64,000 nt of DNA from Verpa conica (Eukaryota; Ascomycota; Pezizomycetes; Pezizales; Morchellaceae): contig JAUFSD010000001.1 in the NCBI GenBank assembly GCA_033030425.1, positions 2,294,001 through 2,358,000 of the forward strand, given 5' to 3'. Under the pieces are notes generated by a model. It saw nothing but the letters and a program-made list of their open reading frames with translations, had not been told where the DNA came from and searched no databases. Below, in pieces: positions 11,141 to 23,377 of the stretch. The stretch's first letter is position 1; every line of letters starts with the position of its first letter. A program made the translations under genes and the position numbers.

Positions 11141-14100
11141 GTGATTTCCGGGGAAAAAATAAAAAGTGTAATTTGTCCCTCATCTGATTGAGCTCTTATT
11201 TTTTTTAAAAAAAAACGTCAAAAGTCAAAATGGTAAAGGGTTTCATGAGGGTTTCGGGGTGAGTTTCGATGATGATATGATTGGCGGGGCTTTTATTTTT
11301 CTCTTTGGTGTTGTCATATTCTCCTTTCTTGGTTTTCCTTATATTTGGATGCATGTGCATTTTTCCTTTTTTTTCTGCTTGTCTTTTTTGATACAATTAA
11401 GAGATGGGTTCATTCCTATTTTCAGGCATGCTAGAACTTCAAATAAAGAATTTAAGTGAAGAAATAACTGTCCATGGTATGGTTGGTGGCCATGGCGATC
11501 CGGACAGCCCGAGACCAGGTACTTATGCCAACGGGTGAGAACACAAAATTGAAAGTAAATCAATATTCTGTATGCCATCCATCTACCTGAATAACTGCTT
11601 CCACCTAGTCAACAATATGCTGCATCTTGAGGGTTGGTATACAGCTTGTTGATACTGTTGAAATAATAGTTTCTTAATGGTTGCCAAGTAATTGATACCT
11701 CGAGCTGTCCGGATCGCCATGGCCACCAACCATATCTCTTGTGATTCCTTGGATCCCTTGAATTATATATATTATTTTTACCTAAACAAAAAAGCTTCAT
11801 AGGCTCTCCCTAAACAACAGCCATGGTATATATATAAGGAAGTAAGAGGATTAATAATGATATTCTAAGGTTGGTCCCTCTAGCCTATAATCGAGGTCTA
11901 CTGGAGGTACATCACACGGCTGAATCCCCTTTGCTGCATCATGCACTGTGAATAAGACTAGCTAGGCCAGTATTTATCTTAAGCCTATTTTCACTAAGAA
12001 CCCTCATTATAAGAGCGATCGAATATGATATACCAGTCCTATAATAACTTTATGATAGATTATATACTGTAAGAGTGAGTGATCTGTAAGGATATCAAAA
12101 CTCAATACCAACCGTATTCTTATATTGTACAAAGAAACCCTTATATTCTATACTTCTTAATAATTATATGGTGTACTCTGCTTACGATATGGTGATTTAT
12201 TACCAACGACTAGATTTTAATAAGGAACAATAAATCTATCACCTTTGATTGATACAGCTGAATGGATAAATATCTCCCATGATATATATAACCCTTTCTA
12301 GGCGAACCCTTCCGTACCGTCAGGCCACGTTGATATATTACTCTTATTCTCCCACAAATTTAAAGTTTAGAATCCAAAATCATGTGGTAGAGAAGGGGAG
12401 GGAATGGTTCCCAGTTAATTATTATACCTCTAATTCATTTGCCTTCTAAAATTTTAGTCATTCTCTAGGCTAGCTAATTTATTCGACTCTACTAGAGTAC
12501 TGTATAGTAGGATACCCTAGGTCATGATAAATGACTCGGATAAATGGTAGGAAGGGGGTTTTCTCATAGGCGAAAATATAAGAGTAAATAGCCTATGTGA
12601 CAACCCCTTTTCATAACTTAAAGAGATTTGTAGATTCTCGTTGTTATGTAGTTGGTGGCGTTAAGAAGCCGGCGGCTGGACCTGATTCAGCATTGGTAAA
12701 TGCTAGAAATAGTAGCAGCAATTGATATGAGGGATAAGGGATTTGAGTGTAGAGCTACTGGAAAGCACTGTAAGTCCTTTTGTTTGAGAAAACTTTATAA
12801 TACTTAACTACAAGACACAACTTTTATAAGATTAATGAGGGGGGAAATCCCTTATAAGAAAAGGTAACGCAGAATATAAAGAAACACAGAAACTAGTAGA
12901 AAGGTTGGCCTTGAGCTTACTAATATAGCTAGTCTCAGATAATCACGACTACCTAAAAACTCATGTACGTGATCACATATATGAAAGAAATGAAGGTGGG
13001 GGTAGTAAGAGGAACATAACGATGTACCCAATATCAATATTTCCAAAAAAACTTACTCCATCAAGAGCAAGAAGATACAAACTCAATAAGAGAGAGAGGA
13101 AGAGGGTTATAAGAGAAGCTTACCAGTTAGAACCATTAAAAATATACCAGTAGTAACACGCGAGAAGGCAACCATATTAGTCAAGTCCGATCATCAGTTG
13201 CTCATATGTCGCTTCCAAATCGGCGGGGCCCTTATACAAGGATGCATGTACCTCCTAATCGTATCACTATAGGGGCGGTGGTAGTGGTGCTTTGACTTGC
13301 TGTACCTTAGCAGAATCTACGAAAAATATATGTTATCAAAAACAATCCTATAGCCCTCTCAAATCGGTCTCTTCTTGTTCTTGATAACGGCAATAATTCT
13401 TATTTATGTGAGTTGATATAATAGTTGATAGTTGATAGTAAGTGAGATTTAAGTGAAATATATAAAATGAGGAGGATGATTAATAAAAAAAGATTAATTT
13501 CAGTTTTTTTGAGTATTTATTTATCATATTTATAATTACTGGTATATGATAGGTTTAAGAACTAGAGAGTTGATTACTGCATCTGCATATGGGCATGAGA
13601 TGTCTTACATACTCTCGAGACTATTCAACTCTATGTAAGTTATGTAATCAACCTCAATGATATACATGTATGTGTAGTTCCGCGTGTTGTCGTTACGATA
13701 TGTAAGCTTTGGAATTAGATCGACGTCATGATGAACTCCCTTTTCAGAAAACTACCACTCCGCACATACATCTAACCATCTCGTTTGAATCATCATTATC
13801 GTCACCACAACCACCTCTATTCATCATAATAATTATGCTATGTTTTAGTAGAGTTATAACTTTACCCTTTATACAAAAAAAGTAAAGAAAGAGGAGTCGA
13901 CGGGCTCTTCTGAACTCTTATAGGAGTGAGGCGGGAAAATGGTTCTGGAGAGTATCTGCTAAATCCTGTCTATGAAAGCTAATAGATTATAAGTCTTAAT
14001 GTAAACGACTTTGTTCGCTAGTGTGTCGGATTTACCTGAAAGAAAGAAAGAACGAAAGTCCGATTTCGACTGCTACCGACACTTTCTCCTTCCCCATCAC

Positions 14101-15790
14101 TAGCCTATGGCATTTGCACAACCCTATCTTCCCTAAATTCTCATCAGCTTTCAGCATATAGGTCATAGGCGGTCACTCGAGAGTCAAATCGGTCTAGCCA
14201 CCTTAAGCCTTTAAACTTGGAAAATTATTGGGGAGATTCTCATGTCTCTTGGGTGGTAAATGGAAATTGCCCGCGAATAACCTTTATTCTCCGCAAACCT
14301 GGGGAAGCTTGCCGATTTGCAAGTTAACACTGTTGAGACTTGGCAGAACTATTTTTGTCCTGAAATATTCCTTTTTTACAGAAATGCACCAAGAGGCTCA
14401 ATTCATCAATCGGGTCGTCGTTGGTAACTTGATTCACTCGCGTGTGAACTCCCGTAAGTGCAGCCAGCAAGGATGCTGGCTTCTATTAACATGCAGGTTA
14501 AAGCTTGGCTGCACATCACGTGCAGGAAACGAGGGCCTTAACCTACAAGTTAACTGGACCTAGTGCGGAAACTACCGAGCTCCGATTGCTCACAGGACAA
14601 CGCCATATCACAGGCCCACAACGCGTTAACGAGGGGCGTAAAGCACGGCGCGTATGGAAAACCGTGTCTGTTGCACATAAACATCAATGTTGTTGCTGTG
14701 ATGAAGATCTCACGAACGTTGGAGAAGGTTGTACAAAGTACAAAGCCAACTTTATTCACACTACACCATGACGATAGGACCCAGGAAGGTTTTTTCCCTG
14801 CGGGTCATTTTTCTGTTTCGGCCACACACCACACACCACACACTAGGTCTCGTGACCGCGTGGGAAGAAACGTTACGCTTCGTGGCAGTTGAGTAAGAGG
14901 AGTTTTTTTTTTTCAACCAGCCGCATTTTCCCCCACTGTCGAATTTGGCCTTCCCTCATTTCAAGCGGCGAGCAAAGCGGTACTCCCCCATGGCGGGGGG
15001 GACCTGTCAAGTTTCAGGAGGGAATGCGCATCCGTTAGTGCCATAGTAGGTTTTTTCCATTCTATCCGCATGCACAACACAGCGTCTTTTTCCCCCTCAG
15101 GATCTCCAGAGGTATTTTTTTGTTTTCCCCGCCCGATAGTACCATTTTCAAGACCAAGATATCTCGGACCCCAGACATCGGGATCTCGCTTCTTGTCGGT
15201 TGGCTACTCGCGCCGGGCACGAACTTCTTAGCATATCTCCATATCCGCTTACCTCCGTGGTTGCGACTGTACCCAATTGAGGAAGTGCGAGGAGGCCTTT
15301 TTTAGTTGACCTACTGTTTTGAAGAGGGATATATTTTTCTCGTGCTGCTTTCGACGTGGGGAAAGTTGCTGGGCGACTTCGTAGAGTGAGCGAGATGCTA
15401 GAAGGTTCCTAGTGAAACACGTGAAGAAAATGGAGGGGAGGGGAAGAGGGAAGAGGGCAATGATGAAAGTTATATTAATTCGCGTCAGAGATAAACGGAC
15501 GCCTCGTAGACGCCATTTTCTGATCGCGATCGGCAATACTTTCGTGTTTCTGTCGCCGGGACGACGTAAGTTACACTCCCATAGCTGTGTCAACACCACC
15601 ACCACGACGACTACTATTACTACTGCAGCTCAACTCCTCCGTACACCTTCCCCCAAAGAAATCTAGACCCGCTGCTACCACACGTATTATCCACCAACAC
15701 CCCCGATAGTTACTACTCCACTACCCCTCGTCTTCTTCCCGTCCCTTCCCCCCCTCCCCCTCCTCATTCCCCGCTGCTTGACCCCCCATC
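11141..15790. other. Intergenic region, no supported gene
   Basis: About 4.6 kb. It begins with the eEF2 3' untranslated region and a foldback sequence at 11478-11734. From 11.8 to 14.0 kb it is AT-rich and featureless apart from a TACATGTA at 13663. From about 14.2 kb GC content rises; this is probably promoter and long leader of the Whi5-like gene. Several overlapping frames there (14228-14892, 15120-15666) lack conserved motifs and compete with each other. A CT-rich tract at about 15710-15785 directly precedes the next start codon. Confidence 0.55.
11478..11734. repeat. Inverted repeat, 36-bp arms with one mismatch
   Basis: Bases 11478-11513 and 11699-11734 are inverted complements with a single mismatch in 36 bp; the core is GGTTGGTGGCCATGGCGATC. 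Weaker pairing continues inward for perhaps 30 bp more. The element starts about 340 bp after the eEF2 stop. Small size, GC-rich arms and lack of coding suggest a MITE or other foldback element. A transcript reading through from eEF2 would form a long hairpin. Confidence 0.7.
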
Positions 15791-17622
15791 ATGTCACAGA
15801 GCAGCACTGAGTCCTCCTCTATCCCATCATCCTCTCAGATCCCACTTCCGTCATCCTCTATGGACTACTACGAACCCCCACAAAGGCATCACCATCTTCA
15901 CCACCCTTCAACCCCGAACTCTCAAATGTCTACCCATATGGCTGCTCATCCTCCTCCATTATTGAGTCATTCAAGTACACTTTCACAAGCCTCAACGGCC
16001 GCGTACTCTATCCGCGACTCTCCCGATCTAGATGAGCGCCCTTCTTCGCCTTACTCTTCTCGCGATTCTCCCCCGCCATCGATAATAATGTCAGCAACAA
16101 CCACGCCTATCGTGCACCCTTCAGGCGCGAATCCCCACTACAACCCATTTCCAGGAAGTCCGTCCATTGCCGCGTCGACCGCGGGGTCGAAACGGACGGC
16201 ATCAGGCACCGTCAAGAACACGTTCTCCAACAGCGCGTCATCCGTTCCTAATTCGCCTGCTACGCCGGTAACACCAAGGTTCGCGAGGATGCACACGGGA
16301 ATTGATGCTAGTCCGAAGAACGTTTCACAGGTGTGTGTCTGATAGGCCAATTTTGACGATCCCCAGTCTTTTTTTACATGGGTTATCTGTTTTTTTGCGG
16401 TTTTTGCGGGGAGGGCCTTTTTCCTTACACAATGTGTTTTTTGTGATCGCTTTAGATTTCTACCCAACTTCGAACACGCTTAACGTACGCCTTACTTAAA
16501 CTCGAGAACAACTGGACTACAGAGTCTCTCGACCAAGTTGAGGCGCGAATATCACAAGGACAGCACCCCACTTCGCCATCCCCACGCGTGCATATAAAAC
16601 GTGAGCCTAGTGCGGGGGACGAACATTCCGGCGCGTTCGACTCGATCCGGCGACACACAAGAACTAGTAGTGAGCCAAATACCGCGCATCCACTTTCTGC
16701 AGGTGGTGGGGCAAGTAGCAGAACGTATGAATCGTTTTGGCGGGATCACCAGGCAAATCCAATACGCGCCAAAATACTTCAAGCAAAAGCTGCGTCACAG
16801 GCTTTGGGAACTTCTACAAATACCAATACACCCCATGTAGTGGGTTTAGTGTCTCATACAGTTCACAGAGGCGGGCTTCAACCTCCAGCACAGATCATTC
16901 CAGATCGTGACCGCCGTTCATATTATAACCCTCCTCGGCACCCTCCAACGTTAACACCTAGTGGGAGTAACCTAAGTACGTATAGCAATTATTCAACAGC
17001 TTCATCAGTGTCAATGGTGGCGAATACACCTCCGCCAGCAGGAGCTGCAGCGCAGCGGACAATGGAACAGGACGCGGTAGAAAGCCTGATGTTCCTATCA
17101 TCACCCGGCAACTCCCGCCCTTCATCTCAGCAGACAATATCTTCTGTACATACTCCCCAGCATTCTCAACATTCACAGCACTCACAACCCCCTGTAGCGA
17201 CTTTCCACCCCTCCCCCTCATCTCAAAATCCCTCACGTGCAAGACATAATTACGCGCGTAACGCGACCACGTGGCCACGCGACAGACCGCGTCATAAACA
17301 GGCTAGGTTAGGACTAGATGGGATTGGGGTTGCAATAGGGCCTGGAGTACTAGAAGAGGACGATGCGACAGATGAGGAGACTGGACCGGATTCTGTGAAT
17401 GCGAGAGTTGGGAGCGGAGGCCGTGAGGGACAATCGAAGTTTGATAATGTTAGCAGCCCTGCAGATCGAGGTGCACGACAGCGAGAAGCTGGAGGCGTAT
17501 TACCTAGAGCTTCCCACGGAAGAGCTAGGATGGGAAGTGTTGGGGGGGCTGGTACTGGTGCTGCTGCTGCTGCTGCGCCATCGTCTGGGCCTCGAGGAGT
17601 AGCTGGGGTAGGGGGTTACTGA
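15791..17622 (+). CDS. Whi5/Nrm1-like G1/S transcriptional repressor, 2 exons
   Basis: Exons 15791-16330 and 16456-17622, intron phase 0, giving 568 residues. The decisive motif sits at the start of exon 2, residues about 181-210: QLRTRLTYALLKLENNW followed by TTESLDQVEARI. This matches the GTB (G1/S transcription factor binding) motif of Whi5, Nrm1 and related fungal proteins (L-K/R-T-R-L-x-Y-A-x-x-K-V/L-x-x-x-W), which docks onto SBF/MBF and represses Start genes until CDK phosphorylation. The rest is low complexity: Ser/Pro/His-rich N-terminus with many SP/TP sites (SPSP, TPVTPRF, NSPATPVTP) suited to CDK control, a Gln/His/Ser stretch and an Ala/Gly-rich C-terminus. The start is the first ATG after a CT-rich leader. 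The motif assignment is firm; whether it acts as Whi5 or Nrm1 is not decidable here. Confidence 0.82.
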
Positions 17623-19743
17623 GCACTGATGGGCTCTTTCATTTTCATTTTTATTTTTTACTCATTCAATTGTTTATTTTGGACACTTCATGAATATGAT
17701 ACTAGGGAATCTCTTGGGGGTCGGGGGTGGGCGTGGGTTCTGTTTTTTTTAATCTTATTCTTCGAGTCAATGGTTTGGATACTTTTCTTTTCTAAGGATT
17801 GCGGATGGGGAGACTAGTGTTGGAAATGGGGGGAGTTTAACGGCAAGATGCGAATTTGGTGTCTGGGATTTTACTTCTAACAGTAATCTATACTTGTCCA
17901 TGGTTGTAGGCGTGTTTGTGGGTTTCTCTCAACCTTTCCTTCCCCGCTTTCCTCTTTACCTTCCTTCCTTCTACCTTATGTTCTTTACATTGTCCTTTTC
18001 TACTGAGTGGTTTTCAAATACCCGGTTTCTCCTACATGCACTGGTATCTTTTCTTCCCTTTTCTGGTTTTTGTCCTAAGTAGTGAGTGGGAAGGAGAACG
18101 ATCTGATGAAATGGAATTTTCGCGTTAAGTACGAGCATGGGTAGTTAATGACAATTGTACATACTGGGATTGGATTGTTAATATGTAGGAATGATTGGAC
18201 GGGATGTATGTAGAGATGATTATATAGCAGGTCTTATATATTGGTGTATCTTGCCGTGATGTGCGGATGATGGCATAAGGAATGTCGTGGTTATATTGGT
18301 TGCGAGTGATATTTTGTGATGCATATAAATAACAGTCAGAATATTCCTCATGGTAAGGGTATGAGGGTGATAAGGGATATTTAAAGGTTCCAATGCCTCT
18401 ATCGGCACTTTTTTTTGTAGGTCGCTTCGGGCTTGCTAGATAGATGTGCGAGTGATCGACTATGATTACCTATATGGCGCATATCCAGCTAAATTAAGAT
18501 AGAGTCTCATGGAACTTTCGGTACATATTTGTGGAGGTTTAAATAAAAAGATTTTGAGAGACGAGGGTATGAGGTGAGGTATGTTTTCGGATATAAGCTG
18601 TGGGAGCTACACTAGACAAGATATAGAAAAATAGACTAATAGACTATTATACTATTATTAGGGGTATATTCTAGCTAATTCTAGTAGCGTATTAATTAAA
18701 ATGCTAGTCCGGGTAGGTCAGGACTACTGTTTGGTAAAGGGAATGAGGTGCTTTATCTCAATCACACCCGGTGCATAGTAGAAGACGGGGACTGGAAGAG
18801 CTGAGACACATATTATAAGACGATAGTGGTATATAAGTACTGGTTGTAAGTACTGGTTGTAAGTACTAGAATACACGTAATTCACACCACCCTGCTGTCT
18901 TTATTCTGGATTGATTGGTCTACGTTCTTACTCGAATGCTATTTGGGTTTTTACCTACAGAGTAAAGGTCATTGTAAGTAGGTACTAAGGTAGCGATAAC
19001 TTGATATAAATATGGCTTACTGATTACTTTGTCTAGGAATACACTCATCTCTCAGGAGAGTGGACTAGGTAGAGTACCAAACATGCCTTGTGCCCTTTAC
19101 CAATACTTCAACCACGTGGCATAATACAACATGCACGCATACTTAAATGACAAGTATGTTGCACTTCTGCCTTCTGTGTTTCCAATAAGATATCATAATG
19201 AGCCATGAGGATGGGAGCGAAGTATAGGGACTACGTCATTGAGAACACTCAGTCAGTATGTTTCATTACAGATAACAGCTTAAACCCTTTTCGGTACTCT
19301 TACCAGACTGACATGATACAAGTAAGATAACTCATCACAGATATTTATAATGGAATCTATCGTACAAGCACTCAATCGTTGTTGATCCATTCCGACATTC
19401 AAAATCAAATCCTTCAGTATTTCGCGGTGTTGACACCTCGGACGCGATTGAACCAAGGGTTGTCTTGGCGCTTTTCTTTCTCGGGAAAAAAAAAGAACGT
19501 CTTTACGTCCCAAGCCAGCACCCAACCCCAAACTGTCAAACCCAAACATCTACCACACACCCCTCCCCAGGAAACTGGGAATTCAAAGGACGAAATCGTA
19601 AAACGCGCCTACATCCATCAGGTGCAACTCTCTCTCACAGTCTCCTTCAGTTTGCCCTATTTCACCCCCTCCTCTTCACCCCTTGGCCCTGAGTCCGGCT
19701 CGTTGCCTCTCGATTGCTTGACGTCTGCCTACGGGAGTGCGCT
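17623..19743. other. Intergenic region, no supported gene
   Basis: Contains the 3' untranslated region of the Whi5-like gene, T-rich DNA, a short tandem repeat at 18835-18866 and the promoter/leader of the RBM26/27-like gene. A 122-codon frame at 19379-19747 overlaps the next start codon by a few bases and has no motif; it is most simply leader sequence. Confidence 0.5.
18835..18866 (+). repeat. Tandem repeat, 13-bp unit
   Basis: Two full copies of AAGTACTGGTTGT followed by a partial third (AAGTAC). Confidence 0.8.
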
Positions 19744-22505
19744 ATGATGTTGTTCGACGATGGGGATGCAGCTTTGTTGAAGAAGTGGATTGTGAAGCGG
19801 TTGGAAGATATGTATGTTTGAATCCTCCTTAGCACTATTGATATTTTTGGTTATCGCCGGAGGTAATGCGATGGGTCAATTAGATGAAATGGCGCGAGAG
19901 GGGAGCTGATTGTGAATGGCTATAGCTCTGATGCAGACTCAGATGTCCTCGCGGACTACGTATTGGCACTTCTACGGCATGACCAGGTCGACGACGAGGT
20001 CAAGAAGCTGTGTATTGAACAGCTCGACGATTTTCTGCGCGAACGTACTTGACCCCCTCGTGTGTTTTCTGAGATACATTTGGAGAATTGACTTGGTGAA
20101 AAAATATAGACACGGAGCAATTCGTCAATGACGTTTTCCTCGCCCTGAAAACAAAAAGCTTCATCTCTGTCAACTCTACCCTCACCGGCTCAGCCGGTGG
20201 CTCTGTCCTCCCACCATCACCGTCCCCCGCGCCACTACCGGAACGAGAGTCCTCCCAGAACTCAGACTACAGGAAAGAGCGAGATGACCGTGGCGAAGCA
20301 CGCGGACAAAAGCGACCCTACTTTGATCGCGATAGGGATGGTGGTAGGAGTCAAGAGGGGCAGTATGGTCAGAGCAGCAGCAGCAGTAGTCGGGGGTTCA
20401 AGGCACCGCGTCGTGGGGGCGCTGCGGGGCCAGGGAGATGGGCAAGGGGTGATGCTGCCAGCGGCGCTGTGAGGGGCGGATATCAAAGCTCACATCAACC
20501 GCCGCAGCAGCAGCAGCCACCACAACCGGAGAATCACTTTGCTCCTCCGCCCGGGCCACCAGCGCCGATGCCGTTCGGGTTGCCGGGAATGCCGCCACCA
20601 CCAGGGTTCCCATGGGCGGTTCCGAGCCCGAATGATCCGATGGCGGCGTTTTTGGCTGCGCAGGCGGCGGCATGGGGATTCCCGCCTGTAATGGGTGGGA
20701 TGCCGGGGGTGAAGCCGGGTGAGGAGAAGAAGATTGTGAAGAAGATTGGGGAGAGGTGTAAGGATTATGATGAGAAGGGATTCTGTATGAAGGGGGATAT
20801 GTGTCCATATGAGCACGGCACAGACCATATCGTAGTTCCGGGCCAGGAAGGCGCTGCAGCAGAGGGTAAGATTTTATATTCAACTTATACCCGGTAGAGT
20901 GAACTGTAACTAACAACAGTACACTTTAGAGTATGACCCAAACAACTCTCAACTCTTCACAGACACTAAAACCTCTTCCTCTGACCGACCCCCACGTCAA
21001 GATCGTCCTCACCGTGGCCGAGGCGGTACTCGTGGTGGCCGTGGCGGTCGCTCCGAAATTTCCGGAATGGGTCCTTCATATGACCGCTCAAACATGACAC
21101 TAGTAGTTGAGCACATCCCCGACGACAAACTCACGGAAACTGCAATCCGCGAGTTCTTTGGGGGCTTTGGGACTGTGACGAATGTCGAGGTCCAGCCTCA
21201 TAAACACCTTGCAACAGTGTCTTTTGAACGTTGGTCTATGGCGAAGAAGGCATATGACTCTCCAGCACCTATATTCGATAATCGTTTTGTGAAGGTATTT
21301 TGGCATAAACCCGAGCCTGGAGCAGCCGCGGGTCTAAATGGTGCGGGGGGGAAACACACCTCCGTTGAGCCTGTAGACCTCCGAAGTACACTGAATGACG
21401 ATGACGAGATTGACATGGAGGAGTTCAAACTACGGCAGGAGGAGGCGCAGAAAGCGTATGAAGTGAAAATGGCGAGGAAGAAAGCAAATGAGGAAGCAGC
21501 AAAGGAGCTTGAGAAAAGGAAAGAGGAATTGCTAAAACTCCAGATGGAGGAAAAGAGGAAGTTAATGGAAAAACTGAATAAGAAAATCGCTGGTCAGTCG
21601 TCTATAGCAACTTCTACGTCTCCACCACCGAAAGCAGAGGAGGGGAAGAAGAGTGAGAGCCCGGCACCTGTCAGTAATGGGGAGACAATAGTTCCAAAGG
21701 ATGCGGCTATGACGGCTGCGCTGAAGGCGCAATTAGAAGCACTGGAGGCAGAGGCAAGGGCGTTAGGGATTGAGGGGAATACTGGCGAGGAATTTGATCT
21801 TGAGGGATTCAGAGGACGAGGTAGAGGTAGGGGGCGGTTTACGCCTCGGGGCGGTAGAGGTGGATATGTACCAAGGGGGAGGGGTGCGCCGTATAACCCA
21901 TACGGAACATATAGGGGTCGTGGGGGATTCCAGGCAGCAAGAGGCAGGGGTGGTACATTGAAGCTGGATAATCGGCCTAGAAAGGTGGCAATTAGTGCGC
22001 CAGACCTTAAGGGGGAGAAGGATGAGGATTTTAGACACTACCTGATGGTGTGTATAACTAGCTTTGGCGTTGTAGTTCCGGAAGCTGATATTGGAGTAGA
22101 ATACGGGACTCGAGGTTGAGGGGATTGAGCCACATCCGGAGAAGGAGGATACTCAGATTATCACCTTCAAGGACAGGAGATCTGCTGAACAGGTTTACAC
22201 TCTTCTCATTACATTCTACTCTCTCATAAACCTTACTAACCATCTTCCCTACCTTCTAGTTTGTGTTTACAGGGAGTGAAATACCGAACGTAGGTACAGT
22301 TGCACTATCATGGTATACCCCATCTGGCGGTAATCCTACTCCAATACCCAAGCCTGAAAACGATGGCATGGATGTGAAGATGGAAACTGGGGATGAGAAC
22401 CACCACAATCACCATCATGGTGCCGTGGCAGGTGGGGACAGCAGGATGGATGATGATTCATATGATCTTGCGGAGGATGACGAGGGGAGATGGTTGCCGG
22501 AGTAG
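19744..22505 (+). CDS. RBM26/27-like CCCH zinc-finger and RRM protein, 6 exons
   Basis: Spliced model: 19744-19811, 19926-20044, 20110-20865, 20930-22047, 22100-22192, 22260-22505, giving 799 residues with all phases consistent. Order of domains: an N-terminal PWI-like helical domain (LLKKWIVKRLED, SDADSDVLADYVLALLRHD, FVNDVFLALKTKSF); an Arg/Gly/Pro-rich linker; one C-x8-C-x5-C-x3-H zinc finger (CKDYDEKGFCMKGDMCPYEH); an RRM at about residues 369-445 (TLVVEHIPDDKL, HLATVSFERW, VKVFWHKP); a charged coiled coil; an RGG-box region (FRGRGRGRGRFTPRGGRGG); and a C-terminal second RRM-like segment (EKEDTQIITFKDRRSAEQ). This architecture is that of human RBM26/RBM27 and fission yeast Rmn1, which work with the Mtr4/Mtl1-Red1 adaptor (PAXT/MTREC) that feeds polyadenylated nuclear RNA to the exosome. 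The acceptor of exon 5 is the least certain junction. Confidence 0.85.
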
Positions 22506-23377
22506 TCAAAATAGAAGTGGGAAGGGGGATTGCGGGGCAGGAGGGAAAATATATCATAATTGGTTGCTTAGTGTTGGGTAGAAGAGAAGAGGAGATATCA
22601 TTATTTTTTGCTTTAGCATCTTGCACGCTGAAGGATGTTATGAAAAAATGTGGCGGATGAAAAATGAGTCCTGAGATTTTTGTGGTAGGAGAGAGTAAAG
22701 ATGTTGAGAACTGTAACTGTACCGAGCTTTTCCTTCTTTCCCCCCTTCTTTTACTATTTCTTTTATCTTGAAGTTTAGGGGTTAGTTTTTATTTTCTTCG
22801 TTTTTTCAGTGACATCGGGATGTACTCAATGTCATTGGTGAGAGTAGTCTAGGTGGTTAATTTGATGTGGAGTTTGAGCAAGCATAAGAATATGAGAGTT
22901 CTGACAAGATAGGCTGAAGGGGGAGAGGGGGGAAGTTGCAGGCTTTTGGGGATGTGATTTATGTACTTGTATGAAAACGTATGAATGGGTTAGTGCGGAT
23001 ACATGTATACATGTACATATAGTAAGTTAACAGCAATATAAATGAATTGTTCTATGTATGTACGTTCAAGGACCTTATTAGAAGTGCATAGATGTATGCT
23101 TGCTGGTGATAGTACCATATTATTATTATTTATTTCGGTAGGACTCTCCATGTATTTATAATTAATTCATTCGTTCACTGGGTATATACATGTATCACTC
23201 CTCTTCGAGTGCGCCCCCATGATTAACCCCTGCCTCTTCCCGTCTTACCGAATCAGCCGAGCGACAGTTCCGGAGCCTCTTCGTCATGTCCCAATACCCT
23301 CGGGAGTGGAAGCACAGCTCAACCAGTCCTGGACAACAACACAGGAATACCTCCACAATAGACTACAACCACAGGTC
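22506..23377. other. Intergenic region with three TACATGTA copies
   Basis: Holds the 3' end of the RBM26/27-like transcript and the kinase promoter. The octamer TACATGTA occurs at 23000, 23008 (adjacent copies) and 23187. No gene was seen apart from an in-frame upstream extension of the kinase (23219) judged to be leader. Confidence 0.5.

Noticed and set aside
14228..14892. Cluster of overlapping frames (up to 111 codons) upstream of the Whi5-like gene
   Set aside because: Three frames on two strands compete over the same bases, with no conserved motif; more likely promoter or long leader DNA.
15249..15666. 84- and 118-codon frames just before the Whi5-like start
   Set aside because: Low-complexity translations of CT- and AC-rich leader DNA.
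23219..23377. Upstream in-frame ATG extending the PDK-type kinase by 53 residues
   Set aside because: The extension is not presequence-like, while MNLVSSRLLSRSLRLSPFSR from 23378 is a good mitochondrial targeting sequence.
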